A stretch of DNA of 64,000 bases from Candidatus Eremiobacterota bacterium (GTDB lineage: Bacteria; Vulcanimicrobiota; CADAWZ01; Ess09-12), in NCBI GenBank assembly GCA_031082125.1, contig JAVHLM010000005.1:222617-286616 (forward strand), in the 5' to 3' direction. Both the position numbers and the translations under genes were made by a program. Shown here piece after piece: positions 25,623-36,114 of the stretch (position 1 is its first letter; every line of letters begins with the position of its first letter). A model generated the notes under the pieces. The model made no database searches, had not been told where the DNA came from, and saw nothing but the letters and a program-made list of their open reading frames with translations.

Positions 25623-26441
25623 GTGGAAGAGCACAGGGAAAGTAAAATTGAGATAAGCACGAAGCTTCTGGTTCTCGGGGTGATTATGTTTGTGGCAGCT
25701 ATCATGGCGATTGCCTTTCTGCTGGGCAGGGAGTCGGGCCGCTCGGCAGCACAATCCCGGGTGACGCCGGGTGGAGGGACCGCTCCCGCCACCCCTGTGG
25801 CAGCCCAGTTCATAACCCCTGTGCCTGCAGAGCAGAATACTGATCCCAATGTCCCGCCGCAGAATTACCAGCCGCCGCAGAACTACCAGCCTCCTGCACA
25901 GGTGCCGCCGGAATATTCCGTCCAGGGCTCAGGCACCCAGCAGGCGTTCCAGCCTCCTGCCACCCAGCCCCCGGTGCTTCACCGCTTTACCCAGCCGGCC
26001 CGGAACCCTGAGGCTCCCCAGAGGACCGCTGAAGTCTCCCCTGAAGCGAGGGCCCAGGTGGTGAACTATTTCAACCAGCTCGATGCGATAAGCTCAGCAG
26101 CGAAGACCTGGGACGACCCCGAGGCCTTTGCCCAGGAGTGTGTAAAGGCTACTCTGGGCGGTGACATGTCCGGGATGGACAAGCTTTTGTCCGCGTACTC
26201 CACGGTCCGTGATCAGATCGCCAATGTGAACGCCCCTCCGGCTTGCCAGGAACACAAGCAGAAGACCCTGGAGGTCCTGAATACCAGCGTGCAGCTCCTC
26301 TCCACCATGAAAAGGGCTATTTCGTCAGGTGATGTCTCGGGGCTTACCACTCTTTCTGCCGATGCGCAAGCCATAAAATCACGAAGTGAGGCAGTGGATC
26401 GCATTGCCCTGAAGATTAAAGCAAGTTATGGCATCAAGTGA
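25623..26441 (+). CDS. Single-pass membrane protein with Pro-rich linker, unknown function
   Basis: 272 residues from a GTG with TGGAGGTG before it. A cytosolic stub (1-14) precedes one membrane helix (LLVLGVIMFVAAIMAIAFLL). Residues 40-140 are rich in Pro, Gln and Thr, including two copies of PPQNYQ, and are probably disordered. Residues 140-272 are helical and may be a bundle (YFNQLDAISSAAKTWD). I recognise no family. Its end overlaps mtaB by 8 bases, convergently. Confidence 0.6.
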   Translation: MEEHRESKIEISTKLLVLGVIMFVAAIMAIAFLLGRESGRSAAQSRVTPGGGTAPATPVAAQFITPVPAEQNTDPNVPPQNYQPPQNYQPPAQVPPEYSVQGSGTQQAFQPPATQPPVLHRFTQPARNPEAPQRTAEVSPEARAQVVNYFNQLDAISSAAKTWDDPEAFAQECVKATLGGDMSGMDKLLSAYSTVRDQIANVNAPPACQEHKQKTLEVLNTSVQLLSTMKRAISSGDVSGLTTLSADAQAIKSRSEAVDRIALKIKASYGIK

Positions 26442-27684
26442 CCGAGCCTGAGAGCTCGCTGCCCAGGGCATTGCTGATCCGCACAGGTATGATGCGGCCC
26501 AGATCCCTCTTTTTTCCCCTGAAGCGGACTTTGATATAATTGCCCGCCAAGCCATGGAGCATGCCCCCCGATGAGCCCTCGGCGAGGACCTCGAGGGTCT
26601 CTCCGATGAAGCGCCGGCAGAAGCGCTCCCCGTGCTCCACGCCTTTCTTTATAAGAAGAGCGCTCCGCTCCTGTTTCACGTCCTCTCTTACCTTGCCGGG
26701 GAAATGGGCTGCAGGCGTCCCCGGGCGGGGAGAGAACTTGAAGACGTGAATCCTGAAAAAACAGGCCTTATCGATGAAATTGAACAATGCCGTAAAATCA
26801 GCTTCAGTCTCGCCGGGAAATCCCACAATGATGTCGGAGGTGAGGGCCACGTCGGGGATCCTTGCCGTAATGCGCTCAAGAATGCGCTGGTACTCCTCGA
26901 TGGTATAGCCTCTTCCCATCCGCTCAAGGACAGAGGGGCTCGCGTGCTGGAGAGGAAGGTGGATGTGCCTGCAGAGCGCCTTGTGGCGCTCCATCACCTC
27001 GAGGAGGTCCTCTGAAAAGTCCTGGGGCTCGATTGAGCTGAGACGTATTCTCAATGAGGGGAAGCGGCGGGCAAGCCGATCTATGAGGCCGGGCAGGCTT
27101 TCCCCCCCGGGGAGATCACGACCATAGGCTCCCAGGTGGATGGCTGTCAGCACAATCTCACGGAATCCCCTGCCTGCAAGCTTTTCAGCCTCCTCTTCCA
27201 CCTCGTCGGGAAGGCGGCTTCTTATCCTTCCCCGCACGTGGGGGACTATGCAGTATGAGCAGAAATGATCACAGCCATCGCCTATCTTGAGCATTGCCCT
27301 TGTTCTCGGGGAATGATGCACCTCGGGGGAAGTAATGGCCGGAGGGGTGAGGGTGAAAGCGATTTTCTCCTTGTCTTTCTGCGGCACAATGACGAGCCTC
27401 TCATCGAGCGTTTTTATCCCCGGGCTGTCATGCTCCACAGCACACCCGGTGACCACCACGGTCCCCCCGGGAGCCGCCCTGAGGGCAGAACGGATCTTCT
27501 GCCTTGATTTTCTGTCGGCGGTATGGGTGACTGTGCAGGTGTTGATGATCTGCACCTGGGCGGGGGCGCCAAAAGGGACTTCGCAGTAGCCTGCTAAGAG
27601 GAGGGTTTCCCTTATTTTCTCTGATTCGTACTGGTTGACCTTGCACCCGAGGGTGTGAATGCTGAAGGTGGCGCGCTGCTCCAT
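26434..27684 (-). CDS. mtaB: tRNA threonylcarbamoyladenosine methylthiotransferase MtaB
   Basis: 416 residues. The N-terminal UPF0004 part has TLGCKVNQYES, NTCTVTHTADRKSRQ and VTGCAV. The radical SAM cluster is CDHFCSYC (about 145-152). A TRAM-like end follows. MtaB adds a methylthio group to t6A37 of tRNA, forming ms2t6A, which aids ANN codon reading. HTLGCKVNQYESE and VRGRIRSR fit MtaB rather than MiaB. It is the last gene of the fecR-cyclase-HDGYP-pilB operon, 6 bases after the pilB-like stop. Confidence 0.88.
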   Translation of the reverse strand: MEQRATFSIHTLGCKVNQYESEKIRETLLLAGYCEVPFGAPAQVQIINTCTVTHTADRKSRQKIRSALRAAPGGTVVVTGCAVEHDSPGIKTLDERLVIVPQKDKEKIAFTLTPPAITSPEVHHSPRTRAMLKIGDGCDHFCSYCIVPHVRGRIRSRLPDEVEEEAEKLAGRGFREIVLTAIHLGAYGRDLPGGESLPGLIDRLARRFPSLRIRLSSIEPQDFSEDLLEVMERHKALCRHIHLPLQHASPSVLERMGRGYTIEEYQRILERITARIPDVALTSDIIVGFPGETEADFTALFNFIDKACFFRIHVFKFSPRPGTPAAHFPGKVREDVKQERSALLIKKGVEHGERFCRRFIGETLEVLAEGSSGGMLHGLAGNYIKVRFRGKKRDLGRIIPVRISNALGSELSGSVT

Positions 27685-27690
27685 GGCGGC

Positions 27691-29265
<1,575 letters not shown>

Positions 29266-29317
29266 TGTAATCTCCATGGCAAAATAAACCCTCGGTGAGG
29301 GCCGCCATGGCTAAATT

Positions 29318-30943
29318 TTACTTTTTCTCGGGATTTTCCTCCTCTTCGACGATAATTTTCTTAAATATGTCGAAGAGTTCAGGATCGAAGTGGCCGGGCA
29401 TGCTTTCCATTATCTCGAGGGCCTTGGTGTTCGAGAAGCCCACCTTGTTTCCCTTATCGTCAAGCCTGTAGGGGCGCTTGGTGGTGAGGGCACTGTAGAC
29501 GTCGGCGATGACCATTATCCTTGAGATCCGGGGGATCTCCTCGCCGGCAAGGCCGTCGGGGTAACCCTTCCCGTCCCAGCGCTCATGGTGATGCTTGATG
29601 ATGTTGGTAAGCTCATCCATTCCCGGGATATCCTGGAAGAACTGCGCCGAGTATGTGGCGTGCCTGCGCATGATCTCCATCTCATCGTCGGTGAGCTTCC
29701 TCGGTGCCACGAGAATCTTGGTGGGGATGTAAATCTTGCCCACATCATGGAGCTCGCACCCGTAGCGGAGGAACTCCATCTCCCTCTTGGAGAGCTCTAT
29801 TCTCGTGCCGATTTTCTCCGACATCTCCCTTGTGTGGATTGAGTGGCTCAGCGTATAATGGTCCTTGAAGTCGAGGGCGATATTCATCTGCTTGATAAAG
29901 ACAAGCTGTTTTTCCACCTTGAGAGAGTTGAACTTTTCAACGGTCTTCTCGAGGGCGGCGACGACCTTGGGATTGTAGCGGGTTTCGCAGCCATCCTTGA
30001 TCTGGGCCAGGGCTTCCTGAGGGTTGACGGCCAGGTAGTTCCGGGAGATTTTCATCAGAAAATCATCGGCAGTCTGGAGGATCTGCGTCTCAATGGGCAT
30101 CAGGAGGTAGGATTCACGCTCCAGGTATTCTATGAAGCTCACCGATTCGTAAAGGATCTTGTCGGGCTTCAGTATCTCAACGGCAGTGGAGAATATTTTC
30201 GAGACCTGCGCCTTCTCATCGTCGGTGAGCTCTTCCTTGCCTGCGCGCTCCTTTCTGACGAGATCGTTGCAGAGGGAGATCTTCCCTATCTCGTGGAGGT
30301 ACCCGGCGTAAAAGAGCTGTTCATGGACCATCGGGCAGAGTATCTTGCTCATTTCGCGGGCGAGCATGGCCGTCTCCTTGCAGTGCTGCACCTGCTCGGG
30401 GCCGCCGGCCACCTCGTTGAGCTGGAAGAGAAGGTCCAGGATGGCGGGGTCAAGCTCCAGCCTGTATTCTGAGCGGAACTTGTGCTTCTGTTCGTGCTTC
30501 TCGTCAAGCAGCGAGACACGCTGAGCCATGAGCCTGTTGAGCTGGATGAGGAGCTCCGGGTGATTCCGTACAAGCCCTTCCAGGTCGCTCCTCTTTATCT
30601 GGATAAGGATGATGTCGTCTGAAGCTCTTGCCGTAGCTGTCCGGGGCTGCTTGATGAGAAGGGCCATCTCGCCGAACCCCTCGGGGGGGTCAAGGATGGC
30701 CATGACGAGCTCCTGGTCGCCATCCATCCTTACTATCTTGACATGGCCTTCCTTAATAAGATAGAAGCTGTCACCGGGGTCTCCTTCCCTGAAAATGATA
30801 TCTCCCGCCTTGAAGGAGACGGTCTGGCTGAGGGTCGCTATCGACCTGATGACCGGCTGTTCGAGGGAAAAAAAGAGGGGGCTTGAAGAGATTGCCTTTT
30901 CAAGCTCTTCCATGGTCTGGGTGTTCAGTGCGTCGCTCTGCAT
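29318..30943 (-). CDS. Cyclic-nucleotide-binding protein with degenerate HD and active-type HD-GYP domains
   Basis: 541 residues. Residues 20-140 are a CRP-type cNMP-binding domain with the phosphate cassette FGEMALLIKQPRTATARA. Residues about 165-320 form an HD-like domain whose HD pair is His217-Glu218 (GYLHEIGKI). Residues about 345-535 form an HD-GYP domain: His399-Asp400 in ELHDVGKI, HHHERWDGKGYPDG (451-464) and DVYSALT. HD-GYP domains degrade c-di-GMP, so the layout suggests a phosphodiesterase gated by cAMP or cGMP. It starts 9 bases after the cyclase stop; AAGGGAACACC overlaps that stop. The gene lies between the cyclase and pilB2. Confidence 0.9.
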   Translation of the reverse strand: MQSDALNTQTMEELEKAISSSPLFFSLEQPVIRSIATLSQTVSFKAGDIIFREGDPGDSFYLIKEGHVKIVRMDGDQELVMAILDPPEGFGEMALLIKQPRTATARASDDIILIQIKRSDLEGLVRNHPELLIQLNRLMAQRVSLLDEKHEQKHKFRSEYRLELDPAILDLLFQLNEVAGGPEQVQHCKETAMLAREMSKILCPMVHEQLFYAGYLHEIGKISLCNDLVRKERAGKEELTDDEKAQVSKIFSTAVEILKPDKILYESVSFIEYLERESYLLMPIETQILQTADDFLMKISRNYLAVNPQEALAQIKDGCETRYNPKVVAALEKTVEKFNSLKVEKQLVFIKQMNIALDFKDHYTLSHSIHTREMSEKIGTRIELSKREMEFLRYGCELHDVGKIYIPTKILVAPRKLTDDEMEIMRRHATYSAQFFQDIPGMDELTNIIKHHHERWDGKGYPDGLAGEEIPRISRIMVIADVYSALTTKRPYRLDDKGNKVGFSNTKALEIMESMPGHFDPELFDIFKKIIVEEEENPEKK

Positions 30944-30952
30944 GGTGTTCCC

Positions 30953-33097
30953 TTATTTAGTTCCCTCTTTTATATTCACCAGCTTGTAGATTTTGATGGG
31001 CTCGGTCTTCCCTTTCACTATCGTGGCGGGAAGGCTTTCTACCACGACGTGAGCCTTGATTAATTCATAGGTTGTATCGCTCATGATGACAGGCGCCATG
31101 TATTTCTGGGAGAGCCCCTGGATTCTTGAGGCTACGTTTGTCGTATCGCCGATGGCGGCAAACTGTTTCCGTGAGCCTGAGCCGAGAAAGCCGAGCGATA
31201 CCGGTCCAGTGTTGACGCCTATACCCATCTCGAGAGGCTGCTTGTCCTGCGTTACCCAGTGCTCGTTGAGCCTGGCAAGCTCATTCTGCATCTCCAGTGC
31301 TGATTTGCAGGCCATCAGCGCGTGATTTTCCCTGATTGTCTCATCGGCTCCGAAGACCACCATCTGCCCGTCGCCCATATAGTCGAAAACCATGCCGCCG
31401 TTCTTTTTGTATGACTTTCCCATGGCGGCATAATATTCGTTCAGCGTGTTCATAACCTCCGTTGGTTCTAGATTCTGCGAAAGGTTGGTATATCCTCTTA
31501 TATCGGAGAAGAGGATGGAGAGCTCAACCCTTTCACCGCCAAGGGTGACCTGCCCCTGGTAGCGGTGCATGATCTTCTCGAGGACGGGCTCGGGCACCGG
31601 CGCAAGCTCAAGGAGCATCTGCCTGAGGCGGTTCTTGGTCTTCTGCGTCACGATGAAGTGCTGGATGGTGGTGGCGCAATAAGCGAATAGCACTATAATG
31701 AGCGATGCAGCTGTTCTATGGATAATGCCGTTATGGGAAAAGTCCCAAAGAGAGTATTGGAAGATTGCTGCAAATAATAAAAAGAAAAGAACAGTTCCTC
31801 CCGTTATTGACAAAAAGGGCATAACTAGCGCCAGGAGCAATCCTGGTATCAGAACAAAGAGAATACGAGCCCATAAAGGTGGTTCTCTTAGAAATTTTTT
31901 GAAATAGAGCGTGAGCAGGATATTGAGATGAATTTCAGGTCCAGTGATACGCCCTATAGGAGATGGTTTATTCTCAAAAGCCTGCTCTGCTGATACACCC
32001 ACCAATATTATTTTATCTTTCAGGCAACGTTCCAGTGTTTTCTCATTTTCAACATTCAATATATCATTGAACGACTCGACCACATTTCTCTCAACGGCCT
32101 TGAATGGATAAAGTATTTTTTCATATGACTGAGTAGATGTGTCATCTCCTGCTTTCACGACTTCCCATTTTTTACCAAAGTAGTTGATTTTTAGTTTTCC
32201 ATTCTGAAGAGGAACATTAAAAACTCCAAGGTTCAGAGTGCTCTTGTCTTTCGAAAGATTAATGTTTTCAAGTGGCAAGTTGTGCTGTTTTGACCATAAT
32301 AGAAGGTCAAATGAATAGACATTTCTGTCAATTTCTTTCAATAAACAAGCATCTCTGATGATATCACCACGTTCCGATTCGTGGAGACCTGCATCTACAA
32401 AACCAATATTTTTCTCTTTTTTTTCAGCAGACCATCCATCAGTGAGACTTCGGGCAGGGGGAGCTATCTCGGCGGGTTTGTCCGGAGAGCTTTCCTGGAT
32501 GGTTTGACCAAGAATAATGTTATCATATCTGTTTAGGGTTTCTGACAGAACCATATCCTGATAAGAGGGTTGTGTCTCTTTCCATTTGGTGAGAATTTCA
32601 TCAAAATTATTGAAATTTTTACTGAAATCTAGGATAAATGGACTTCTTATGGTTCTATTAAGGTTATTGATACTTTCATATTCTAGTTTGAGTTTATGGT
32701 ATGTATTCATCATTTCTTTGAAGTTCCTGTATGCGGTGTCATCGTAGTCTGGAAAAATGAAGTCCATCCCTATCGCTTTTGGTTTAAACTTCTCGATTTT
32801 TTCTATAAGTTTTGCATAGGTTGAACGCGGCACCGGCCATGAGAGTTTCATCTCTTTCAGGCTCTTATCATCAAGCAAAACAAGAGTATAGGGGAAATCT
32901 GTTTGCTCTCTTCCAAAGTTTTCAAATTCATTGGATTTGGCCCTCATTTTAAAAAAGGTATCTTGAATATCCAATTCATATTTTTTTACCAAATCTCGAA
33001 AGCATAGGATGACAAAGGCAAAACACAATACAACAAGGAAGGAATTCTGCTTTTCCTTCCTTGTAAAGGCCGACTTCTGAAAGAGAGAGACCTTCAT
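30953..33097 (-). CDS. CHASE2-sensor class III nucleotide cyclase
   Basis: 714 residues. A membrane helix near residues 19-34, a periplasmic CHASE2 domain at about 40-400 (PRSTYAKLIEKIEKF, KAIGMDFIFPD, KDKIILVGVSA), three helices at about 407-482, and a class III cyclase domain at 520-714. Metal aspartates are Asp532 (FSDIRGYT) and Asp576 (DYMGDG). Asn654 and Arg658 (TTNVASR) are the transition-state pair. The Lys that picks adenine is Asp572, and the Thr/Asp partner is Ala647, so cAMP or cGMP product is open. The CHASE2 half is markedly AT-rich; the cyclase half is GC-rich like its neighbours. It lies 24 bases after the fecR-like stop. Confidence 0.9.
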   Translation of the reverse strand: MKVSLFQKSAFTRKEKQNSFLVVLCFAFVILCFRDLVKKYELDIQDTFFKMRAKSNEFENFGREQTDFPYTLVLLDDKSLKEMKLSWPVPRSTYAKLIEKIEKFKPKAIGMDFIFPDYDDTAYRNFKEMMNTYHKLKLEYESINNLNRTIRSPFILDFSKNFNNFDEILTKWKETQPSYQDMVLSETLNRYDNIILGQTIQESSPDKPAEIAPPARSLTDGWSAEKKEKNIGFVDAGLHESERGDIIRDACLLKEIDRNVYSFDLLLWSKQHNLPLENINLSKDKSTLNLGVFNVPLQNGKLKINYFGKKWEVVKAGDDTSTQSYEKILYPFKAVERNVVESFNDILNVENEKTLERCLKDKIILVGVSAEQAFENKPSPIGRITGPEIHLNILLTLYFKKFLREPPLWARILFVLIPGLLLALVMPFLSITGGTVLFFLLFAAIFQYSLWDFSHNGIIHRTAASLIIVLFAYCATTIQHFIVTQKTKNRLRQMLLELAPVPEPVLEKIMHRYQGQVTLGGERVELSILFSDIRGYTNLSQNLEPTEVMNTLNEYYAAMGKSYKKNGGMVFDYMGDGQMVVFGADETIRENHALMACKSALEMQNELARLNEHWVTQDKQPLEMGIGVNTGPVSLGFLGSGSRKQFAAIGDTTNVASRIQGLSQKYMAPVIMSDTTYELIKAHVVVESLPATIVKGKTEPIKIYKLVNIKEGTK

Positions 33098-33121
33098 AAC
33101 CTCTCCAGGCTGAAGCCTGGC

Positions 33122-34141
33122 TTACCTTATGTTGATATGGAGCGTACCCGTGTTATTGTTGATGACATTCTCAATAATATTCACCCCTGTGCCCTCAGAA
33201 GGCGTGAGAAGAGGCGGCGGCTGGATAATCCCGCCGCTCGGAGGGCCTCCTACCGGTGGAGGCGGCGGTGCACTCCCGCCAGGACCACCGCCCGGTGCCC
33301 CTATATGGCCCTGATCCTCGGGAGGTCCCGGCGGCGGGGGAGGCTGCATGGCGCCCTGGGTCCCTCCGGGAGCACCTGGTCCTCCTCCGGGGCCCTCATT
33401 GCGCATGTCCTGGTCATGGGAGAAGCCCTGCCCGCCGGTAATGGGTGGCGGGGGCTGCGGCGGGTTGAAGATGATATTTCCCTGGGGGGTGATAAGGCCT
33501 GTCTGGCCGGTATAGAAAGTCTGGGTGTTATTTCCTACAGTAGCCTGCACAGATCCCTCGTAAACCGCAAGATATACGTTTTCTCCTGCATTACCAGGTG
33601 CCTGAGCCGTCTCCCCGTCTGAGATCAGGGGCCCAAGCGAAGCCACCAGGCCCGCGGCACTCGTTGAGTCAGGCTTCTGTGGAGCATCGCCGACCTCCTG
33701 GACATCCACGTAAAAATCAGTGCCGCGCGCTGCAAGCACCGCCTTCTTGGTCTTTACTTCAAAGCTCGATTCACCTTTGAAGAATTTTGAGACATCGGCC
33801 CTGATTCTTCCCAGGGTCATCTTGAGCTCGACGATTCTCTTGTTTTCCTTGAGCTGGAACTGGGCAATCTCAACGCTGGTGTTTGAGCCCAGAGTCACGA
33901 CGCTCTGATCGGCCAGCTGTATCTTTGCGCGGGAATCCGCAAGAGTCCGGGCCTTGTCTCCATCTTTGAGCTCTCGAGCCTGGTTTATCATAATCCAGTC
34001 GGCAGAATTCTGCTTCTGGCTCTCGACAGTGCCAAAAAGCTTTACCACCAGCTTCCACTCCGGCTGAATAGCCCCGGCAAGCAGCACGAACATCAGGGCC
34101 AGGATCGGCATCGCGACGAGCATCATTTTCAATTTTTTCAT
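33122..34141 (-). CDS. Exported FecR-domain protein with Pro/Gly-rich tail
   Basis: 339 residues from ATG 34141, since a signal peptide begins there and GAGGGGG lies before it. A signal peptide (LKMMLVAMPILALMFVLLAG) is followed by a FecR domain: VESQKQNSADWIMINQARE, then DSRAKIQLADQSVVTLGS, FEVKTKKAVLAARGTDFYV. FecR domains in this exported form are thought to bind ligands or peptidoglycan-linked partners. The residue 230-310 tail has many PPP and GG tracts. It is the first gene of the operon with the CHASE2 cyclase. FecR and CHASE2 proteins are often neighbours in other bacteria, from memory of genome surveys, and may be sensor partners. Confidence 0.85.
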   Translation of the reverse strand: MKKLKMMLVAMPILALMFVLLAGAIQPEWKLVVKLFGTVESQKQNSADWIMINQARELKDGDKARTLADSRAKIQLADQSVVTLGSNTSVEIAQFQLKENKRIVELKMTLGRIRADVSKFFKGESSFEVKTKKAVLAARGTDFYVDVQEVGDAPQKPDSTSAAGLVASLGPLISDGETAQAPGNAGENVYLAVYEGSVQATVGNNTQTFYTGQTGLITPQGNIIFNPPQPPPPITGGQGFSHDQDMRNEGPGGGPGAPGGTQGAMQPPPPPGPPEDQGHIGAPGGGPGGSAPPPPPVGGPPSGGIIQPPPLLTPSEGTGVNIIENVINNNTGTLHINIR

Positions 34142-34168
34142 AGTGCACCCCCTCATAGTGGTACTTTC

Positions 34169-34174
34169 ATTATA
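34169..34174 (-). promoter_or_regulatory. -10 box of the fecR-cyclase-HDGYP-pilB operon
   Basis: TATAAT on the minus strand, 27 bases before the fecR-like ATG. No clear -35 is seen at 16-18 bases (TTCCCG is the nearest), so an activator is likely. Confidence 0.5.
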
Positions 34175-34264
34175 GCACAGCACACCTTGGTGCGGGAAGG
34201 AATTTTAGTACAATGGACAGTGGAATGGATTCTCAATCACCAATCATTCCCAATTACGACATTT

Positions 34265-34996
34265 TCATGGGATTTCCTGCGCGGGGCAGGGATATTTTCC
34301 CTCAAGGTGCCTCATGACGCCGATGACCTTTCCCACGATGAGGGCCTCCCTGGCCATCATGGGGCGCATCCTGGCGTTCTGGGGCTCGAGGACCGGGTAG
34401 CCTCCGCGGCTTCGGTAGGTCCTTATCACTATCCCTTCCTCCACCTTTGCGACTATTATGTCGCCTTCCATGGCCTCTTCAGCATGTTTCACCACGCAGA
34501 GGTCCCCGTCCAGAATTCCGCCTTCTTTCATTGCGTCGCCTTCCATTGCAATGAGATAGGCATCGGGATAGCCGACAAAATCCGTGGGGAGGGCGATAGT
34601 GCTCGCACAGAAAGGGCTGAACCCGTTTTCGGCGTCGAACCTGACCAGCGGATACTCGCCGAGCCTGCGGTCATGGGCAGGCGGCGTGGCAGAGGAGAGC
34701 GGGGCCGTTGTTTCTGATTCCCTGTCGCTTTGAGGAGAAGGCGCTACTGTCTCCACTGATTCTGGTGACCTCGGCAAAGAGGTGGAGCCTCTCAGAAGCT
34801 CAATGGAGCGGGACTTAGTCTTATCACGCCTGATGTAGCCGAGCCTTTCAATGTTCTGGAGCTGGTGGTGGACCGAAGAGCTTGAGGAAAGGCCCACGCT
34901 GCTCCCGATCTCCTTGATGGAGGGAGGTATGCCTTTTTCCCTGACCCTTTCCTCGATAAAGCTGAGGATTCTCTCCTGTATCTCCGTAAGTTCCAT
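34265..34996 (-). CDS. LexA-family repressor lacking autocleavage residues
   Basis: 243 residues; usual LexA is about 200-210. The N-terminal winged helix is canonical (LTEIQERILSFIEERV, then GIPPSIKEIGSSVGLSSS). A Ser/Pro-rich linker (70-108) is longer than normal. The C-terminal S24-like fold is kept (ILDGDLCVV, VLEPQNARM, IVGKVIGVMRHL). Three cleavage features are gone: the nucleophile in GDSM is Ala155 (GDAM, GCA codon at 34532-34534), the general-base Lys is Arg192 (EGIVIRTY) and the Ala-Gly bond is AEN. It should bind DNA without RecA-driven cleavage, as in the cyanobacterial type. It sits 82 bases upstream of the FecR-like operon's -10, in the same direction. A GGAGAGAG site precedes the ATG. 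Confidence 0.88.
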   Translation of the reverse strand: MELTEIQERILSFIEERVREKGIPPSIKEIGSSVGLSSSSSVHHQLQNIERLGYIRRDKTKSRSIELLRGSTSLPRSPESVETVAPSPQSDRESETTAPLSSATPPAHDRRLGEYPLVRFDAENGFSPFCASTIALPTDFVGYPDAYLIAMEGDAMKEGGILDGDLCVVKHAEEAMEGDIIVAKVEEGIVIRTYRSRGGYPVLEPQNARMRPMMAREALIVGKVIGVMRHLEGKYPCPAQEIP

Positions 34997-35090
34997 GACT
35001 GGTTCTCTCTCCGGAAGTTCTCTTCCTAATTTCTTTTTCCAGAGGGAGATTTTTCCCTGCCTGAAATGTCCTGGAGGCCTCCGCCCCTTC

Positions 35091-35110
35091 CCATGAGATT
35101 TATTTCATGG
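35091..35110. promoter_or_regulatory. Dyad in the lexA-ytxH divergent region
   Basis: CCATGA (35091-35096), 8 bases, TCATGG (35105-35110). A perfect 6-bp dyad between the divergent lexA-like and ytxH-like genes. It could be an operator for the LexA-like protein; unproven. Confidence 0.35.
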
Positions 35111-35217
35111 AAAGCGGAAAGGAAAGAGTCGATGCAGGTAGAATAGTATATTTCAATACAGAGATTTCAATGCCACATATTTATCGTAACTCTGCAGAAG
35201 AGGAAGGGGGTGAAACA

Positions 35218-35526
35218 ATGGAAGAAGGAAAAGGCGTCAATTTTATACTGGGCCTGCTTGTCGGTGCCCTTGTGGGAGCTTCTATCGCTATTCTTCTTGC
35301 CCCTCAGTCCGGGACACAGACAAGGGAACAGATCAAAGAGAAGGCTGAGGATGTAAGGAAGAAGCTCGAGAAGTATGGCAAGGATTTCAAGGAAGAAGCC
35401 GAGGAGTGGATAGAGAAGACTCATCACTTTGTGGATGAGAAGGGCCAGGAAATCAAGGAATCACTCACGAAGAAAAAATGTGACAAGGGTGAGGCGAAGG
35501 AAGATGCCGCAGGTGCCCAGGAATAA
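35218..35526 (+). CDS. YtxH-domain protein
   Basis: 102 residues from ATG 35218 (GAAGGGGG before it); the longer frame upstream has no such site. One membrane helix (FILGLLVGALVGASIAILLA) is followed by PQSG, the YtxH hallmark, then an amphipathic, charged helix rich in Lys/Glu. YtxH proteins are small membrane stress-type proteins of unclear role. It is divergent from lexA. A terminator follows at 35602-35633. Confidence 0.85.
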   Translation: MEEGKGVNFILGLLVGALVGASIAILLAPQSGTQTREQIKEKAEDVRKKLEKYGKDFKEEAEEWIEKTHHFVDEKGQEIKESLTKKKCDKGEAKEDAAGAQE

Positions 35527-35601
35527 TGGGCAGTGAGCTTCTGTAAGCACTCATTCATGCCGGGGGCTCCGCCAGGCGCTCCGGTCAGGGTGAAGGGTTA
35601 C

Positions 35602-35633
35602 AAGAAAGAAAAAAGACCGCTTTTTTCTTTCTT
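35602..35633. terminator. Bidirectional A/T-armed hairpin terminator
   Basis: A perfect 14-bp inverted repeat (35602-35615 and 35620-35633) with a 4-base loop. T-rich on the right, A-rich on the left, between ytxH and the STAS gene. Confidence 0.8.
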
Positions 35634-35698
35634 TTCCTTTACCAATTGCACGGGCAGGGCGAAGAGAGATTTTCTGCAGCGAGAAGGGAGGTCGCCAC

Positions 35699-36040
35699 GT
35701 GGATATCAAGGTGGTTGCGAAACAGGTGAAGAAGGGCTATGTCATAGAGGTACAGGGCGAGATTGATGTCTATACTTCACCGAGGGTAAAAGAGACAATC
35801 AATGAGCTGATAGAGAAAGAAAACTATGTGCTCATCATTAATCTGGAAGAAGTAAGGTATATTGACAGCACCGGTCTCGGGGTCCTTATCGGTGCGCTCA
35901 AAAAGGTGAGGGAGCACAACGGAAGCATCAGCCTCATCTGCACCAATCCCCAGATAAAGAAGATTTTCAACATCACGGGACTGGTGAAGATTTTCGGTAT
36001 CTATAAAAGCGAAGAAGAGGCGATTGCAAGCATATCATAG
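35699..36040 (+). CDS. STAS-domain anti-sigma factor antagonist
   Basis: 113 residues from a GTG with GGGAGGT before it. The STAS fold has the phosphorylation Ser in EVRYIDSTGLGVLIGAL (Ser at about position 57), in the classic DS-T-G-L-G context of SpoIIAA/RsbV. It binds an anti-sigma kinase when unphosphorylated and so frees a sigma factor. No matching kinase or sigma gene is in this window, so the partner is elsewhere. Confidence 0.9.
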   Translation: MDIKVVAKQVKKGYVIEVQGEIDVYTSPRVKETINELIEKENYVLIINLEEVRYIDSTGLGVLIGALKKVREHNGSISLICTNPQIKKIFNITGLVKIFGIYKSEEEAIASIS

Positions 36041-36114
36041 CCCGTCACCAGGCGCACCTGAAAAGGGAATGTGAACTATTTCGCAACGTACCTCTTGCAC
36101 GAACGCCTGTAATT

